NCBI RefSeq assembly: GCF_010731575.1
Contig: NZ_AP022617.1
Span: forward strand, 372,001 to 436,000
Direction of reading: 5' to 3'
DNA: 64,000 nucleotides
Origin: Mycolicibacterium monacense
Lineage (GTDB): Bacteria > Actinomycetota > Actinomycetes > Mycobacteriales > Mycobacteriaceae
The notes beneath the pieces were generated by a model. It ran no database searches and was not told the DNA's origin. It saw nothing but the letters and a program-made list of their open reading frames with translations. Made by a program: the position numbers and the translations under genes. Positions 51,112 to 59,205 of this stretch are shown one piece after another. Every line of letters starts with the position of its first letter. The first letter of the stretch is position 1.

Positions 51112-52304
51112 CAGAGGTCCCAGACCAGCGGCAGGCTCTCGAGGCCCAACTGACTACCGCTTTCCAACATCTGCGCATCAGGAGCCACCCGATAGTGAGG
51201 TATCCGCTTGTGCCACTCCTCCATGGCGATTCTCAGCTCCTGGCGGGCCAGGTGCGAACCGAGGCAGCGGTGCGGACCAGCGCCGAACCCGATGTGATTG
51301 TTCGGTTTACGATTGATGTCCACCGTGGACGCGTCGGCGAAGGCCGCCTCGTCCCGGGTGGCGGCGTTCAGCGGGATGTTCACCATGTCACCTGCCTTCA
51401 TCGGACATCCCTGAATCTCGATGTCCTCCATGACTTTGCGGGCAGGAATGACTATCGCGTACGCGCGTACGAACTCCTCGACCGCCGTGGGGATTACGAC
51501 TGGCTCTGCGAGGATCTGCTCGCGGTCGCCGTCGTTGCGGGCCAGGTGAAGAAACATCCAGCCGAGCGTGACCGAGACGGTGTCCAGACCGGCCATGAAC
51601 ATCAGCAGACAGAACGACAGCAGATCCTCGTCGGTGACCGGCTTTCCGTCGATTTCGTAGGTCAACGCCTTGCTGACGATGTCGTCGCGCGGTTCCTCAC
51701 GGCGCTCGGCGATGACCGTCGAGAACCGACCCATCACCGCCATCATCGCGGCCATCTGCTTCTGCAGCTTCTCCTCATCACTGCCCCCGGCATGCAGGAT
51801 GTCGTGCTCCCATTCGAGGAACCGGTCGAGTTCGTCGACCGGGAGACCCATCATTTCGAGGAAAATCGTGGTCGGAAAGCGCGTTGCGAAGTCGGCCATG
51901 AAGTCGCAGGACCCGCGGCCGACGAATCCGTCGATGATGTCGATCGCCCGTTGCCGCACCGTCGATTCGAGGCGCTCCACCGCGCCGGGGGAGAACAGCG
52001 AACCCAGCTGGCGCCGCCACTGCTTGTGCTCGTCGCCGTCGAGCATCTCGGGGATCCATTTGACCGGTGGATTCGGCTCGAGGGCAGTGACCACGCTGTT
52101 GGAGAACGCCTGCGGGTTCTGCATGATCTCCAGGATTCCCTCGTAGTTGCACACCGTCCAGAAACCGGGGCCGAATTCGTTCCGGTACCAAGGGAATTGC
52201 TGTCGTAGCTCGTCGTATCTGGCGAACCAAGTGCCTTCGGCCTCGGTCGTCGTGTAATCGAACGTCACCACGGGGACCGTTCCGGTCCGCTCGCCTGTTG
52301 CCAC
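51111..52304 (-). CDS. Cytochrome P450
   Basis: 397 residues, normal for bacterial class I P450. The I-helix is FMAGLDTVSVTLGWM (residues 236-250 with the AGxDT acid-alcohol pair), ExxR is EEFVR (Glu277, Arg280), and the haem motif is FGAGPHRCLGSHLAR with Cys347. It has no dedicated ferredoxin in its operon; ferredoxins at 12373 and 26909 are in the same window. The coupled CaiB gene suggests a hydroxylated acid for CoA activation. The family assignment (CYP number) cannot be given. Confidence 0.94.
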   Translation of the reverse strand: MATGERTGTVPVVTFDYTTTEAEGTWFARYDELRQQFPWYRNEFGPGFWTVCNYEGILEIMQNPQAFSNSVVTALEPNPPVKWIPEMLDGDEHKQWRRQLGSLFSPGAVERLESTVRQRAIDIIDGFVGRGSCDFMADFATRFPTTIFLEMMGLPVDELDRFLEWEHDILHAGGSDEEKLQKQMAAMMAVMGRFSTVIAERREEPRDDIVSKALTYEIDGKPVTDEDLLSFCLLMFMAGLDTVSVTLGWMFLHLARNDGDREQILAEPVVIPTAVEEFVRAYAIVIPARKVMEDIEIQGCPMKAGDMVNIPLNAATRDEAAFADASTVDINRKPNNHIGFGAGPHRCLGSHLARQELRIAMEEWHKRIPHYRVAPDAQMLESGSQLGLESLPLVWDL

Positions 52305-52330
52305 GCCGCCGCCTCCTTGCCTGCGATTAT

Positions 52331-52345
52331 CGTCAATCGATGACG
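52331..52345. promoter_or_regulatory. Inverted repeat upstream of the P450 operon
   Basis: CGTCA (52331-52335), ATCGA, TGACG (52341-52345). It sits 27 bases upstream of the P450 start, so it would lie at or just after the promoter. It is a possible operator for the TetR encoded in this operon. The arms are short. Confidence 0.3.
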
Positions 52346-52442
52346 CATATCTGCGACTTCTTAGGGGGACAGTATCAGTCTCGCCTCGCTAAAGGGAGAT
52401 CCACGCCACATTCGCGGCGATGGGCAGGACCGACCGGTGAGG

Positions 52443-53228
52443 TCAATAAATGATGTCTCGGACCCGGGTCTTCTCGTAGCCCTTTCGCAGCGCTGCGCTG
52501 GCGTTCTCCATGTGTCTACGCCAATGAGCTTCCGCCTCAGCACCTTTGCGTTCCGAAACCAGGACCGCGAGGCGGACGTAGGACCGCATCAGCTTGGAGT
52601 ACTGCGCCTTCGGCACCACGTTCTGGACACCCTGGAACGCGGTGGTCATGTGCTTCTCGAAAATCTCGTGAAGCATGCCGGCGATCATGGTCAGTGTTGC
52701 GTTGCCGGATAATTCCACCAGTCTGCGGTGCAACTCGGTAGACGCCGCCGCGAGCCCCCCGGTCTCCCAAGCCGTGGGAATCTCGTCGATCAGCCGCTGC
52801 AGCTCGCGATGCGCTTGTTGGCTGCCATTCTCGGCGAGCAGTCCGGCTGCGTACGGTTCGATAGCGATGCGTGCGGTCATCACGTCGGTGAGTGACGTCC
52901 CCGATAGGGCAAGCAGCAGGCCGGCGGGTCGCGCGACGACCTCGGGGCCGGGGACGCGGACCTTGGCGCCCGTCCGCGACCCCCGCCGAACCTCCACCAA
53001 GCGGTCGGACTCCAGCACGCGCACCGCTTCCCGGAGAGAAGGCCTACTGACCTGGAAATGCGCCATGAGATCGGCCTCGTACGGTAGGAAGTCACCGTCC
53101 TTCAATTGACCGTCGACGATCATCTTCCGCAACGTATGGGCCACGAGTTCTGCTGTCTTGGGCGACCGGACGGCATTCGCGGAGGTCTCTGGTGCGGTCA
53201 GCGGCGCGAGCGGTTCCTGTCGAGGCAT
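52443..53228 (-). CDS. GntR family regulator, FCD domain
   Basis: 261 residues. The N-terminal winged HTH is LKDGDFLPYEADLMAHFQVS, followed by RPSLREAVRVLESDRLVEVR. The C-terminal FCD domain carries DVMTARIAIEPYAAGLL and ELHRRLVELSGNATLTMIAG with the metal-binding His pattern of the family. FCD regulators sense carboxylic acids. It is downstream of the LLM oxidoreductase on the same strand (78 bases) and upstream of the P450 operon. It could regulate either. Confidence 0.9.
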   Translation of the reverse strand: MPRQEPLAPLTAPETSANAVRSPKTAELVAHTLRKMIVDGQLKDGDFLPYEADLMAHFQVSRPSLREAVRVLESDRLVEVRRGSRTGAKVRVPGPEVVARPAGLLLALSGTSLTDVMTARIAIEPYAAGLLAENGSQQAHRELQRLIDEIPTAWETGGLAAASTELHRRLVELSGNATLTMIAGMLHEIFEKHMTTAFQGVQNVVPKAQYSKLMRSYVRLAVLVSERKGAEAEAHWRRHMENASAALRKGYEKTRVRDIIY

Positions 53229-53306
53229 CGCGACCTTCCTGGTGGATCCTTAGCAGTACTACTCAGTAAACCATGTCAGCGTGTCCCTACTCGGAATTCG
53301 GATCGC

Positions 53307-54302
53307 TCAGGGCAGCTGCGACGCCACTCGGATGGCCGCGGCGTCGTAGTCGGCGCGTCGGCGGCGGCCAACCAGAAAACTCGGCGGCGACACGAATGCC
53401 AGATCGGGCAGCCGCTTGCGGGCGGCGAGCATCTCGCACGCCTGCTCGGTACTCCCGCATATCGCGATCGACCAGAGCATGTCGTCGGTGACATGGTCCG
53501 CGATCGTATCCGGTTGCCCACTGCGGAACGCCCTCCGTATCGCCGCCACCTGGTCCTGCCAGCCGTGCATTTCCACGAGAGAGTCGTATGTCTTCACGGT
53601 CAGGTAAAAGGCGATCTGCATGCGCGCGTCCCGAACGGCGCGCGGTGGGTCGTCGTCGTCGATGGCGGTGATCAGCCATCCCCACCGCAGCAGGTCCGCG
53701 GCGTCGCGTCCGGTCGATTCTGCGCCACGGGCGAGCTCCGGCTCCACCATCTCAGTCCACCAGCGATCGGTGAACAGGCCGTGGCCCAGCACCCCGTCGG
53801 CAACCCGCCCCACAGTGCGCAGCATTATCTTGTTGAATGCTCCGACGAGGATGGGCACCTCCAGCCGTCCCAGCACCGGTGCCCGGATATCGGCGTCGAT
53901 GGTGTAGAACTCGCCGCGGTATCGGACCGGTTCGCCGTTCTCCGCCTGCAGAAACGCCCTGATCACTTCGATCAACTCGGCCATTCGGGAAGCCGGACGC
54001 GCAGCATCGACGCCGAACCAGTCCCGGTTCATTCGAGCGGTGCCCGACCCGAGGCCGAGGAAGACCCTGTCCGCAGCATGCCTGGACAGGTGACGCACCG
54101 ATGCGGCGTGTACGAACGGCGATCGCGCGAACGCGTACGCGATGCCCGGGCCGATCATCGCCGTCGAAGTTTCGTGTGCCATCTCCGTTGCGGTCACATA
54201 CGCGCTCAGGTCGGCGAATTCGCCGGCGCAGAACGCACCGGCCCCGGCAGCCTCGGCCTGCGCCGCGAGGGCAGGCCCGGGCCACGGCAGACCCCATTTC
54301 AT
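53307..54302 (-). CDS. LLM class flavin-dependent oxidoreductase
   Basis: 331 residues. It starts MKWGLPWPGPALAAQAEAA and has GIAYAFARSPFVHAASVRHL, VFLGLGSGTARMNRDWFGV, EVPILVGAFNKIMLRTVGRV and a TIM-barrel-like repeat of beta-alpha units. In mycobacteria, luciferase-like proteins with this size are commonly F420-dependent, such as hydroxymycolate or glucose-6-phosphate dehydrogenase relatives, but which flavin this one uses is not visible. It is divergent from a TetR gene (133-base gap). Confidence 0.88.
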   Translation of the reverse strand: MKWGLPWPGPALAAQAEAAGAGAFCAGEFADLSAYVTATEMAHETSTAMIGPGIAYAFARSPFVHAASVRHLSRHAADRVFLGLGSGTARMNRDWFGVDAARPASRMAELIEVIRAFLQAENGEPVRYRGEFYTIDADIRAPVLGRLEVPILVGAFNKIMLRTVGRVADGVLGHGLFTDRWWTEMVEPELARGAESTGRDAADLLRWGWLITAIDDDDPPRAVRDARMQIAFYLTVKTYDSLVEMHGWQDQVAAIRRAFRSGQPDTIADHVTDDMLWSIAICGSTEQACEMLAARKRLPDLAFVSPPSFLVGRRRRADYDAAAIRVASQLP

Positions 54303-54366
54303 ATCTTCGCCAACCCATCTGAGCTACATCGATTACCTAGTAATACACGTAGGATAGCAGACAGTC

Positions 54367-54392
54367 ATTTTTCGACACAGATGTCAAAAAAT
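54367..54392. promoter_or_regulatory. Inverted repeat in the LLM/TetR divergent region
   Basis: ATTTTT-C-GACA-CAGA-TGTC-A-AAAAAT is a dyad with only one unpaired position per arm. It lies between the LLM start at 54302 and the TetR start at 54436. It is a natural operator candidate for that TetR, which has an unusual HTH. Confidence 0.45.
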
Positions 54393-54435
54393 CGATGTGG
54401 TGAGAGCCGGCGCCCCCGATGGAAAGGACGCGTTG

Positions 54436-54975
54436 ATGACGACGAAGACATTGCCGAGCATGGTGCCCACCGGCTGGTTCCAGGTGGCCCGTGACATCAC
54501 CGACCTGGCGTCCGTCACGCGCGCGAACTTCTACTACTACTTCCGGGACAAGGCAGAACTCTTCATCGAACTCGGCACGCAGACCTACCGGCAAGCCCTC
54601 GAGGTGGTCGAAGCTGTCCGTGGCCTGAGCGGCCGGACCTCGCGCGAGGATATTGAGGAGCGGGTCAGCAGGTACTTCGACTACCTTGACCACAACGACG
54701 CCTTCGTCGTCCGCTCGGCCGAAGACATGCCGACGGATCGGAAGTTCCGGTCGGCGGTGTCCCGCTCGCATCGTCGGACGGCCGCGGCGCTTGGTGAGGG
54801 CATCGCAGCGATCTCGAAGACCGCCCCCGACTCCGATCCGGTGGCCGCAGGGGTGGTGATCATGGCAATGCTGGAACGCTCCTGGTCGATGGTGATCCAC
54901 AACGAGGTCTCGTCCACCTCGCGCGCGGCCGTGGTGGGCGCGGCGACCGAATTGCTCTGGCGAACCGTCAATTGA
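54436..54975 (+). CDS. TetR-like regulator with shortened N-terminal HTH
   Basis: 179 residues from the ATG at 54436, with GGAAAGGA upstream. From VTRANFYYYFRDKAELFIEL onward it is a clear TetR protein, with the expected ligand domain. Before it there are only about 30 residues, PTGWFQVARDITDLAS, where a full TetR has a first helix and a complete helix-turn-helix (about 40-45 residues). The canonical 'ILDAALELFAERGY' stretch is missing in all frames nearby. Helix 1 may be reduced, or the gene may have been altered at its 5' end. It is divergent from the LLM oxidoreductase gene. Confidence 0.75.
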   Translation: MTTKTLPSMVPTGWFQVARDITDLASVTRANFYYYFRDKAELFIELGTQTYRQALEVVEAVRGLSGRTSREDIEERVSRYFDYLDHNDAFVVRSAEDMPTDRKFRSAVSRSHRRTAAALGEGIAAISKTAPDSDPVAAGVVIMAMLERSWSMVIHNEVSSTSRAAVVGAATELLWRTVN

Positions 54976-55140
54976 CGCGCCGGCGACCCATCGGCGGCCC
55001 CTTGGTGGCCATTCGGCCTGCAGGAGCGCGGTACCACGCTGGCTGAGGGCAGATCGTCTACTTGCATAGGCAACGCCCCCGCCGCAGAGGCCGGACCGCT
55101 CCGAAGTGTGCTGGGCGAAAATCATTTGTCGCCGGCAACA

Positions 55141-55152
55141 TCGTTCAATTAT
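55141..55152 (+). repeat. TCGTTCAATTAT, left copy of inverted repeat
   Basis: TCGTTCAATTAT at 55141-55152 recurs in reverse orientation at 55575-55586, so the two copies bound about 420 bases of non-coding sequence. The repeat could be chance, an operator pair, or the ends of a lost element. No flanking duplication was seen. Confidence 0.35.
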
Positions 55153-55163
55153 CTATATAGATA
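55150..55163. repeat. Perfect 14-bp palindrome TATCTATATAGATA
   Basis: A perfect, fully AT-rich-cored dyad overlapping the left inverted repeat. It lies between the TetR at 54436 and mce operon 2, and may be an operator. Confidence 0.4.
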
Positions 55164-55574
55164 CCTATTTCCGCGTCTCAAGCGGCGTCCGACAAGCCCC
55201 CATTTTCGCAGTCCGGAAAGAGGCGACTACGGAAGTTCCCGAGTCCGACTGACGGATCTACAACCGGTCGGTGCGCGAACGAAGGCCACTCGACGATCCG
55301 CCGCATCTGGCGGGCTCGGTGACCGCAACATCATGCGACCGGTCCGTTTCCCGAGGCTACAGCCATACCGCCGGCTGTCCGGGGACAGTCCCGGCGGCTG
55401 CCGACCGGGCTCGTGTGTGATTTCTTGGTCTGCGCCGCGAGAATCTTGCGATCCGCATTGTGCTCCGAAAAAGCCACGAACTGAGGCGAATAAGATTCTT
55501 CTCGAGCATTGAATAGATTTCTTTCTGAGCACTTGTTCTGAATACATCGCCGACATCATTCAATGGTCGTCAGA

Positions 55575-55586
55575 ATAATTGAACGA
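55575..55586 (-). repeat. TCGTTCAATTAT, right copy of inverted repeat
   Basis: This is the reverse complement of the 55141-55152 copy. It is preceded at 55556-55563 by CATTCAAT, a partial variant of the same word. It lies about 500 bases upstream of mce operon 2. Confidence 0.35.
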
Positions 55587-56082
55587 CCTTGCTAGCAATT
55601 TGTAGATCAATTCGCCGGAGTGCGCGTGCAGCATCGGTAGCAACGTCTGAGTGTGCGGAGGTCACCTGACGCTTGGCATGGTGGGTGGGCCGTCGCCGGG
55701 GGCGCTGGGAAGCGCGTGAACCCGTGTGTCGACGCTCGCGTCAATAGACGCTTCAACTGCAGGGATGAGAGCGTCCAGCATGGAGCTCCGGCGTCTGCTG
55801 GGCGTTCTCAGATGGGTCGAGCCCGGCTGGCTACAGCATGGCGTGGGCAGCCAGAAAACGATCAACGATGGCTCCGAGCAAAGTGTACGTATCCAACTAG
55901 GTAGGCCAGGTTCCGGAGATGACGAAGATTCAAGCTTGTTGCTACGGCGGGAAAGCGTGGTGTACCTTTCTCGGCACAGTGCGCTGTGCCCTGAATCACA
56001 GGCCTGAACCGGCGCGCGTGCGAGCTTTACGAAGGGAATCGCAGTCTATGAACCCAATGAGGGGCCTGGCGGAAGGTTGGCT

Positions 56083-56850
56083 TTGGTAGCACAGAGCGTG
56101 GCCGCCAAGCCGATGCGCGCCCTTGGTGGCTTCTTCGCCATGTCCCTGGACGCCTTCGTTCAGATGTTCCGTCCGCCGTTCGCATGGCGCGAGTTCCTGC
56201 TTCAGACGTGGTTCGTGGCACGGGTGGCGCTGTTTCCCACCATCATGCTGGCAATCCCGTTCACAGTGCTCACGGTCTTCACCATCAACGTGCTGCTGGT
56301 GGAGATCGGGGCCGCGGATTTCTCCGGCACCGGTGCCGCGCTGGGCGCGGTGACCCAGATCGGTCCGATCGTCACGGTGCTCGTGATCGCCGGTGCGGGT
56401 GCGACCGCGATGTGTGCCGACCTGGGTGCTCGGACGATTCGCGAAGAAATAGATGCACTCAGGGTGCTGGGTATCAACCCGATTCAGGCGCTGGTGGTAC
56501 CGCGCATAGTGGCGGCCACGGTCGTCTCCCTGATGCTCACGTCGTTGGTGACGATGGTGGGAATCGTCGGGAGCTTCATATTCTCGGTTTACTTCCAGAA
56601 CGTGACCCCAGGCGCGTTCGCCGCCGGGTTGACCCTGCTGGTCGGGACGCCGGAAGTGGTCGTCAACCTGCTGAAGGCGGCGATATTCGGGTTGGCCGCG
56701 AGCTTGATCGCCTGTTATAAGGGCATCTCCGTCGGAGGTGGGCCCCAAGGCGTGGGCAACGCCGTCAACGAGACAGTCGTGTACACGTTCATGGCGCTGT
56801 TCGTCATCAATGTGATCGCCACCGCGGTTGCCGTGAAGGCGACGACATGA
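56083..56850 (+). CDS. yrbEA: YrbEA/MlaE-type permease of mce operon 2
   Basis: 255 residues if it starts at the TTG at 56083, six bases after GGAAGG; TTG at 56077 lies too close to that site. It matches its paralogue at 36352 closely: LQTWFVARVALFPTIMLAIP, FTVLTVFTINVLLVEIGAAD, AGAGATAMCADLGARTIREE, IDALRVLGINPIQALVVPRI. The match runs almost end to end, showing a duplication of the whole operon. It overlaps yrbEB by four bases. Confidence 0.93.
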   Translation: MVAQSVAAKPMRALGGFFAMSLDAFVQMFRPPFAWREFLLQTWFVARVALFPTIMLAIPFTVLTVFTINVLLVEIGAADFSGTGAALGAVTQIGPIVTVLVIAGAGATAMCADLGARTIREEIDALRVLGINPIQALVVPRIVAATVVSLMLTSLVTMVGIVGSFIFSVYFQNVTPGAFAAGLTLLVGTPEVVVNLLKAAIFGLAASLIACYKGISVGGGPQGVGNAVNETVVYTFMALFVINVIATAVAVKATT

Positions 56851-57701
56851 CGCAGGGCGCCCCGAGCACACAGTTCCCGCGGTTGCGGCGCAAGGTCGAT
56901 GGATGGGTCAACGGTTGGAACCGCATCGGCACCCAGACCCAGTTCTATGGCGAGACCATCAAAGGCATCTGGGACGCCGTCGTCCACTACCGGACGGAAG
57001 TCGTTCGGCTGATCGCGCAGATGAGCCTCGGCGTCGGAGCCCTGGCGGTCATCGGCGGAACCATCGTCATCGTCGGGTTTCTCACCCTGTCCGCCGGCTC
57101 ACTCATCGCGGTGCAGGCCTACTCCCAGCTGCAGCAGGTCGGTGTCGAGGCACTGGCGGGCTTCACCTCCGCCTTCCTCAACGTGAGACTGGTGTCGCCA
57201 CTGGTGGCGGGTATCGGCCTGGCAGCGACCATCGGGGCCGGCGCCACAGCGCAGCTGGGCGCCATGCGGATCAGCGAGGAGGTCGACGCGCTCGAGGTCA
57301 TGGGCATTCGCTCGGTGGCCTACCTGGCCTCCAGCCGGGTGCTCGCCGGCGTGATCGTCGTCATCCCGCTGTATTGCATCGCCGTGCTGGCGGCTTTCGC
57401 GGCGACCCGAACGGGCACCACGCTGGTCTACGGGCAGTCGACCGGCGTCTACGACCACTACTTCTATACGTTCCTGAACCCGACCGATCTGATCTATTCG
57501 TTCCTACAGGCCATCTCCATGGCGGTCGTGGTGATGCTGGTGCACACCTATTACGGTTTCACCGCCACGGGTGGGCCGGCCGGCGTCGGCGAGGCGGTCG
57601 GGCGCGCCGTGCGCACGTCCTTGGTGGCTGCGGTGTTCGTCACCCTTTTCGTATCGCTGGCCATCTACGGCCAGTCCGGCAATCTGAACCTCTCGGGATA
57701 G
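56847..57701 (+). CDS. yrbEB: YrbEB/MlaE-type permease of mce operon 2
   Basis: 284 residues, ATG overlapping the yrbEA stop. Signature: GAGATAQLGAMRISEEVDAL and EVMGIRSVAYLASSRVLAGV; C-terminus LFVSLAIYGQSGNLNLSG. It differs from the 37116 paralogue by small substitutions and one fewer residue. MceA begins four bases after its stop, unlike the 51-base gap in operon 1. Confidence 0.93.
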   Translation: MTQGAPSTQFPRLRRKVDGWVNGWNRIGTQTQFYGETIKGIWDAVVHYRTEVVRLIAQMSLGVGALAVIGGTIVIVGFLTLSAGSLIAVQAYSQLQQVGVEALAGFTSAFLNVRLVSPLVAGIGLAATIGAGATAQLGAMRISEEVDALEVMGIRSVAYLASSRVLAGVIVVIPLYCIAVLAAFAATRTGTTLVYGQSTGVYDHYFYTFLNPTDLIYSFLQAISMAVVVMLVHTYYGFTATGGPAGVGEAVGRAVRTSLVAAVFVTLFVSLAIYGQSGNLNLSG

Positions 57702-57705
57702 CGCT

Positions 57706-59160
57706 GTGGAATCCAGGAGACACGACCGCGCACTGCACCCGGCATGGTGGACGCTGATCCTTCTCGTGGTGCTGGTCACCATCGTCATGGTGACCTCGGC
57801 GATGTTCGCGGGCACGTTCAAGCGATTCGTGCCGGTGACACTCACCTCGGATCGCTCAGGCCTCGTGATGGAGCCGGGCGGCAAAGTGAAGCTGCGCGGT
57901 GTCGTCGTCGGCCGGGTCAGCGAAATCACGGGTGGCAACGATCCGGTCAGGCTGAAGCTGGACCTGTTCCCCGATCAGATCAAGTACATTCCCGCCAACG
58001 TCGAGGCGCGCATTCGGGCTACCACAGCGTTCGGCGCCAAGTACGTCGACCTGATCTATCCGAGCGACCCCAGCCCGAAGCGAATCTCCGCCGGGGCCGT
58101 GGTCGCGTCGAAGAATGTCAGCACCGAAGTCAACACCGTTTTCCAGAACCTGACCGGCGTGCTGCAGAAGATCGACCCGGCCAAGCTCAACGGTGTCCTC
58201 TCGGCCCTGTCGGAGGGTCTGCGCGGCCAGGGGGAGCGGATCGGCGAAGCGACTACCGACGCCAACCAGGTCCTCATCGCCCTCAACTCGCGCACCGACA
58301 CGGTGCAACGGGACTGGCAGTCGCTGCGCAACTTCAGTGACACCTACAGCGTCGCTGCTCAGGACATCGTCACTGTGCTGAACGCGGCGAGCACCACCAG
58401 TGCGACGATCGCCAACAACGCGCCGGCGCTGGACGCCCTGCTGGTCAATCTGCTCGGCTTGTCCAACAGCGGCATCGAAGTGCTCGGTCCGAACAAGGAA
58501 AACCTGGTCACCGCCATCAACACGCTCGAGCCGACGACGAGCCTGTTGATGGAGTACAGCCCGTCGTTCACCTGCACGCTCGTCGGAGGTAAGTGGTTCC
58601 TGGACAACGGCGGCTACAAGTGGGGGGGCGGCCAGAACGGCAAGTCGGCGATTCTGGACACCGCCATCCTGCTCGGTGACGACCCCTACCGATACCCCGA
58701 CAACCTCCCGATCGTCGGCGCCAAGGGCGGACCGGGCGGCAAGCCCGGCTGCGGGGGACTCCCGATCGTCGACGACGACTGGCCGGTCCGCCACCTGGTC
58801 ACCAACACCGGCTGGGGCACCGGGCTGGACCTGCGGCCCAATCCTGGCATCGGGTTCCCCGGGTGGGCCAACTACTTCCCCGTCACCCGCGGCGTGCCCG
58901 AACCGCCGAGCATTCGCTATCCGGGTGGCCCGGCGCCGGGACCGATCCCGTACCCGGGTGCCCCGCCCTACGGCGCACCGCAGTACGCGCCCGACGGAAC
59001 TCCGCTGTACCCGGGTCTGCCGCCGGCTCCACCGCCGGGGGCGCCGCGGGATCCGGGGCCCCCACCGCCGGGGGCGGAGCCGTTCGTCGTGCCGCATCCG
59101 GCGCTGGGGCAACCCACCCCAACCCCCCTGCTGCCCGAGGCCGTCACACCGTCGCCGTGA
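57706..59160 (+). CDS. mceA: MceA protein of mce operon 2
   Basis: 484 residues, GTG start. Anchor WWTLILLVVLVTIVMVTSAM; MCE domain LTSDRSGLVMEPGGKVKLRG and VVVGRVSEITGGNDPVRLKL; conserved YSPSFTCTLVGGKWFLDNGG. It is 48 residues longer than the 38025 paralogue because of a more extended Pro/Gly-rich C-terminus (PAPGPIPYPGAPPYGAPQYA). That tail holds several PPY/PGAP-like repeats. Confidence 0.94.
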   Translation: MESRRHDRALHPAWWTLILLVVLVTIVMVTSAMFAGTFKRFVPVTLTSDRSGLVMEPGGKVKLRGVVVGRVSEITGGNDPVRLKLDLFPDQIKYIPANVEARIRATTAFGAKYVDLIYPSDPSPKRISAGAVVASKNVSTEVNTVFQNLTGVLQKIDPAKLNGVLSALSEGLRGQGERIGEATTDANQVLIALNSRTDTVQRDWQSLRNFSDTYSVAAQDIVTVLNAASTTSATIANNAPALDALLVNLLGLSNSGIEVLGPNKENLVTAINTLEPTTSLLMEYSPSFTCTLVGGKWFLDNGGYKWGGGQNGKSAILDTAILLGDDPYRYPDNLPIVGAKGGPGGKPGCGGLPIVDDDWPVRHLVTNTGWGTGLDLRPNPGIGFPGWANYFPVTRGVPEPPSIRYPGGPAPGPIPYPGAPPYGAPQYAPDGTPLYPGLPPAPPPGAPRDPGPPPPGAEPFVVPHPALGQPTPTPLLPEAVTPSP

Positions 59161-59205
59161 GCGGTCCGAAATCGTGTCCGTTGAAACCTATGAGAGGCCG
59201 AAGCC

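Larger units (their letters stand above)
54976..56082. other. 1.1-kb non-coding region before mce operon 2
   Basis: No convincing gene is present. Short frames such as 55653-55904 lack family features. The stretch 55141-55600 is AT-richer than its surroundings and contains a perfect palindrome TATCTATATAGATA (55150-55163) and two inverted copies of TCGTTCAATTAT (55141-55152 and 55575-55586). Both the promoter of mce operon 2 and remnants of an excised element could be here. Confidence 0.45.

Noticed and set aside
53106-54494. 462-residue open frame on the plus strand
   Set aside because: It lies opposite the LLM oxidoreductase and shows no family motif; its composition is Arg/Gly/Pro-rich like other shadows.
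55653-55904. 83-residue frame in the mce operon 2 upstream region
   Set aside because: It has no recognisable family, no convincing ribosome site and an amino-acid composition typical of random G+C-rich frames.
57856-59112. 418-residue minus-strand frame in mce operon 2
   Set aside because: It is antisense to mceA, where the plus frame has all MceA motifs.
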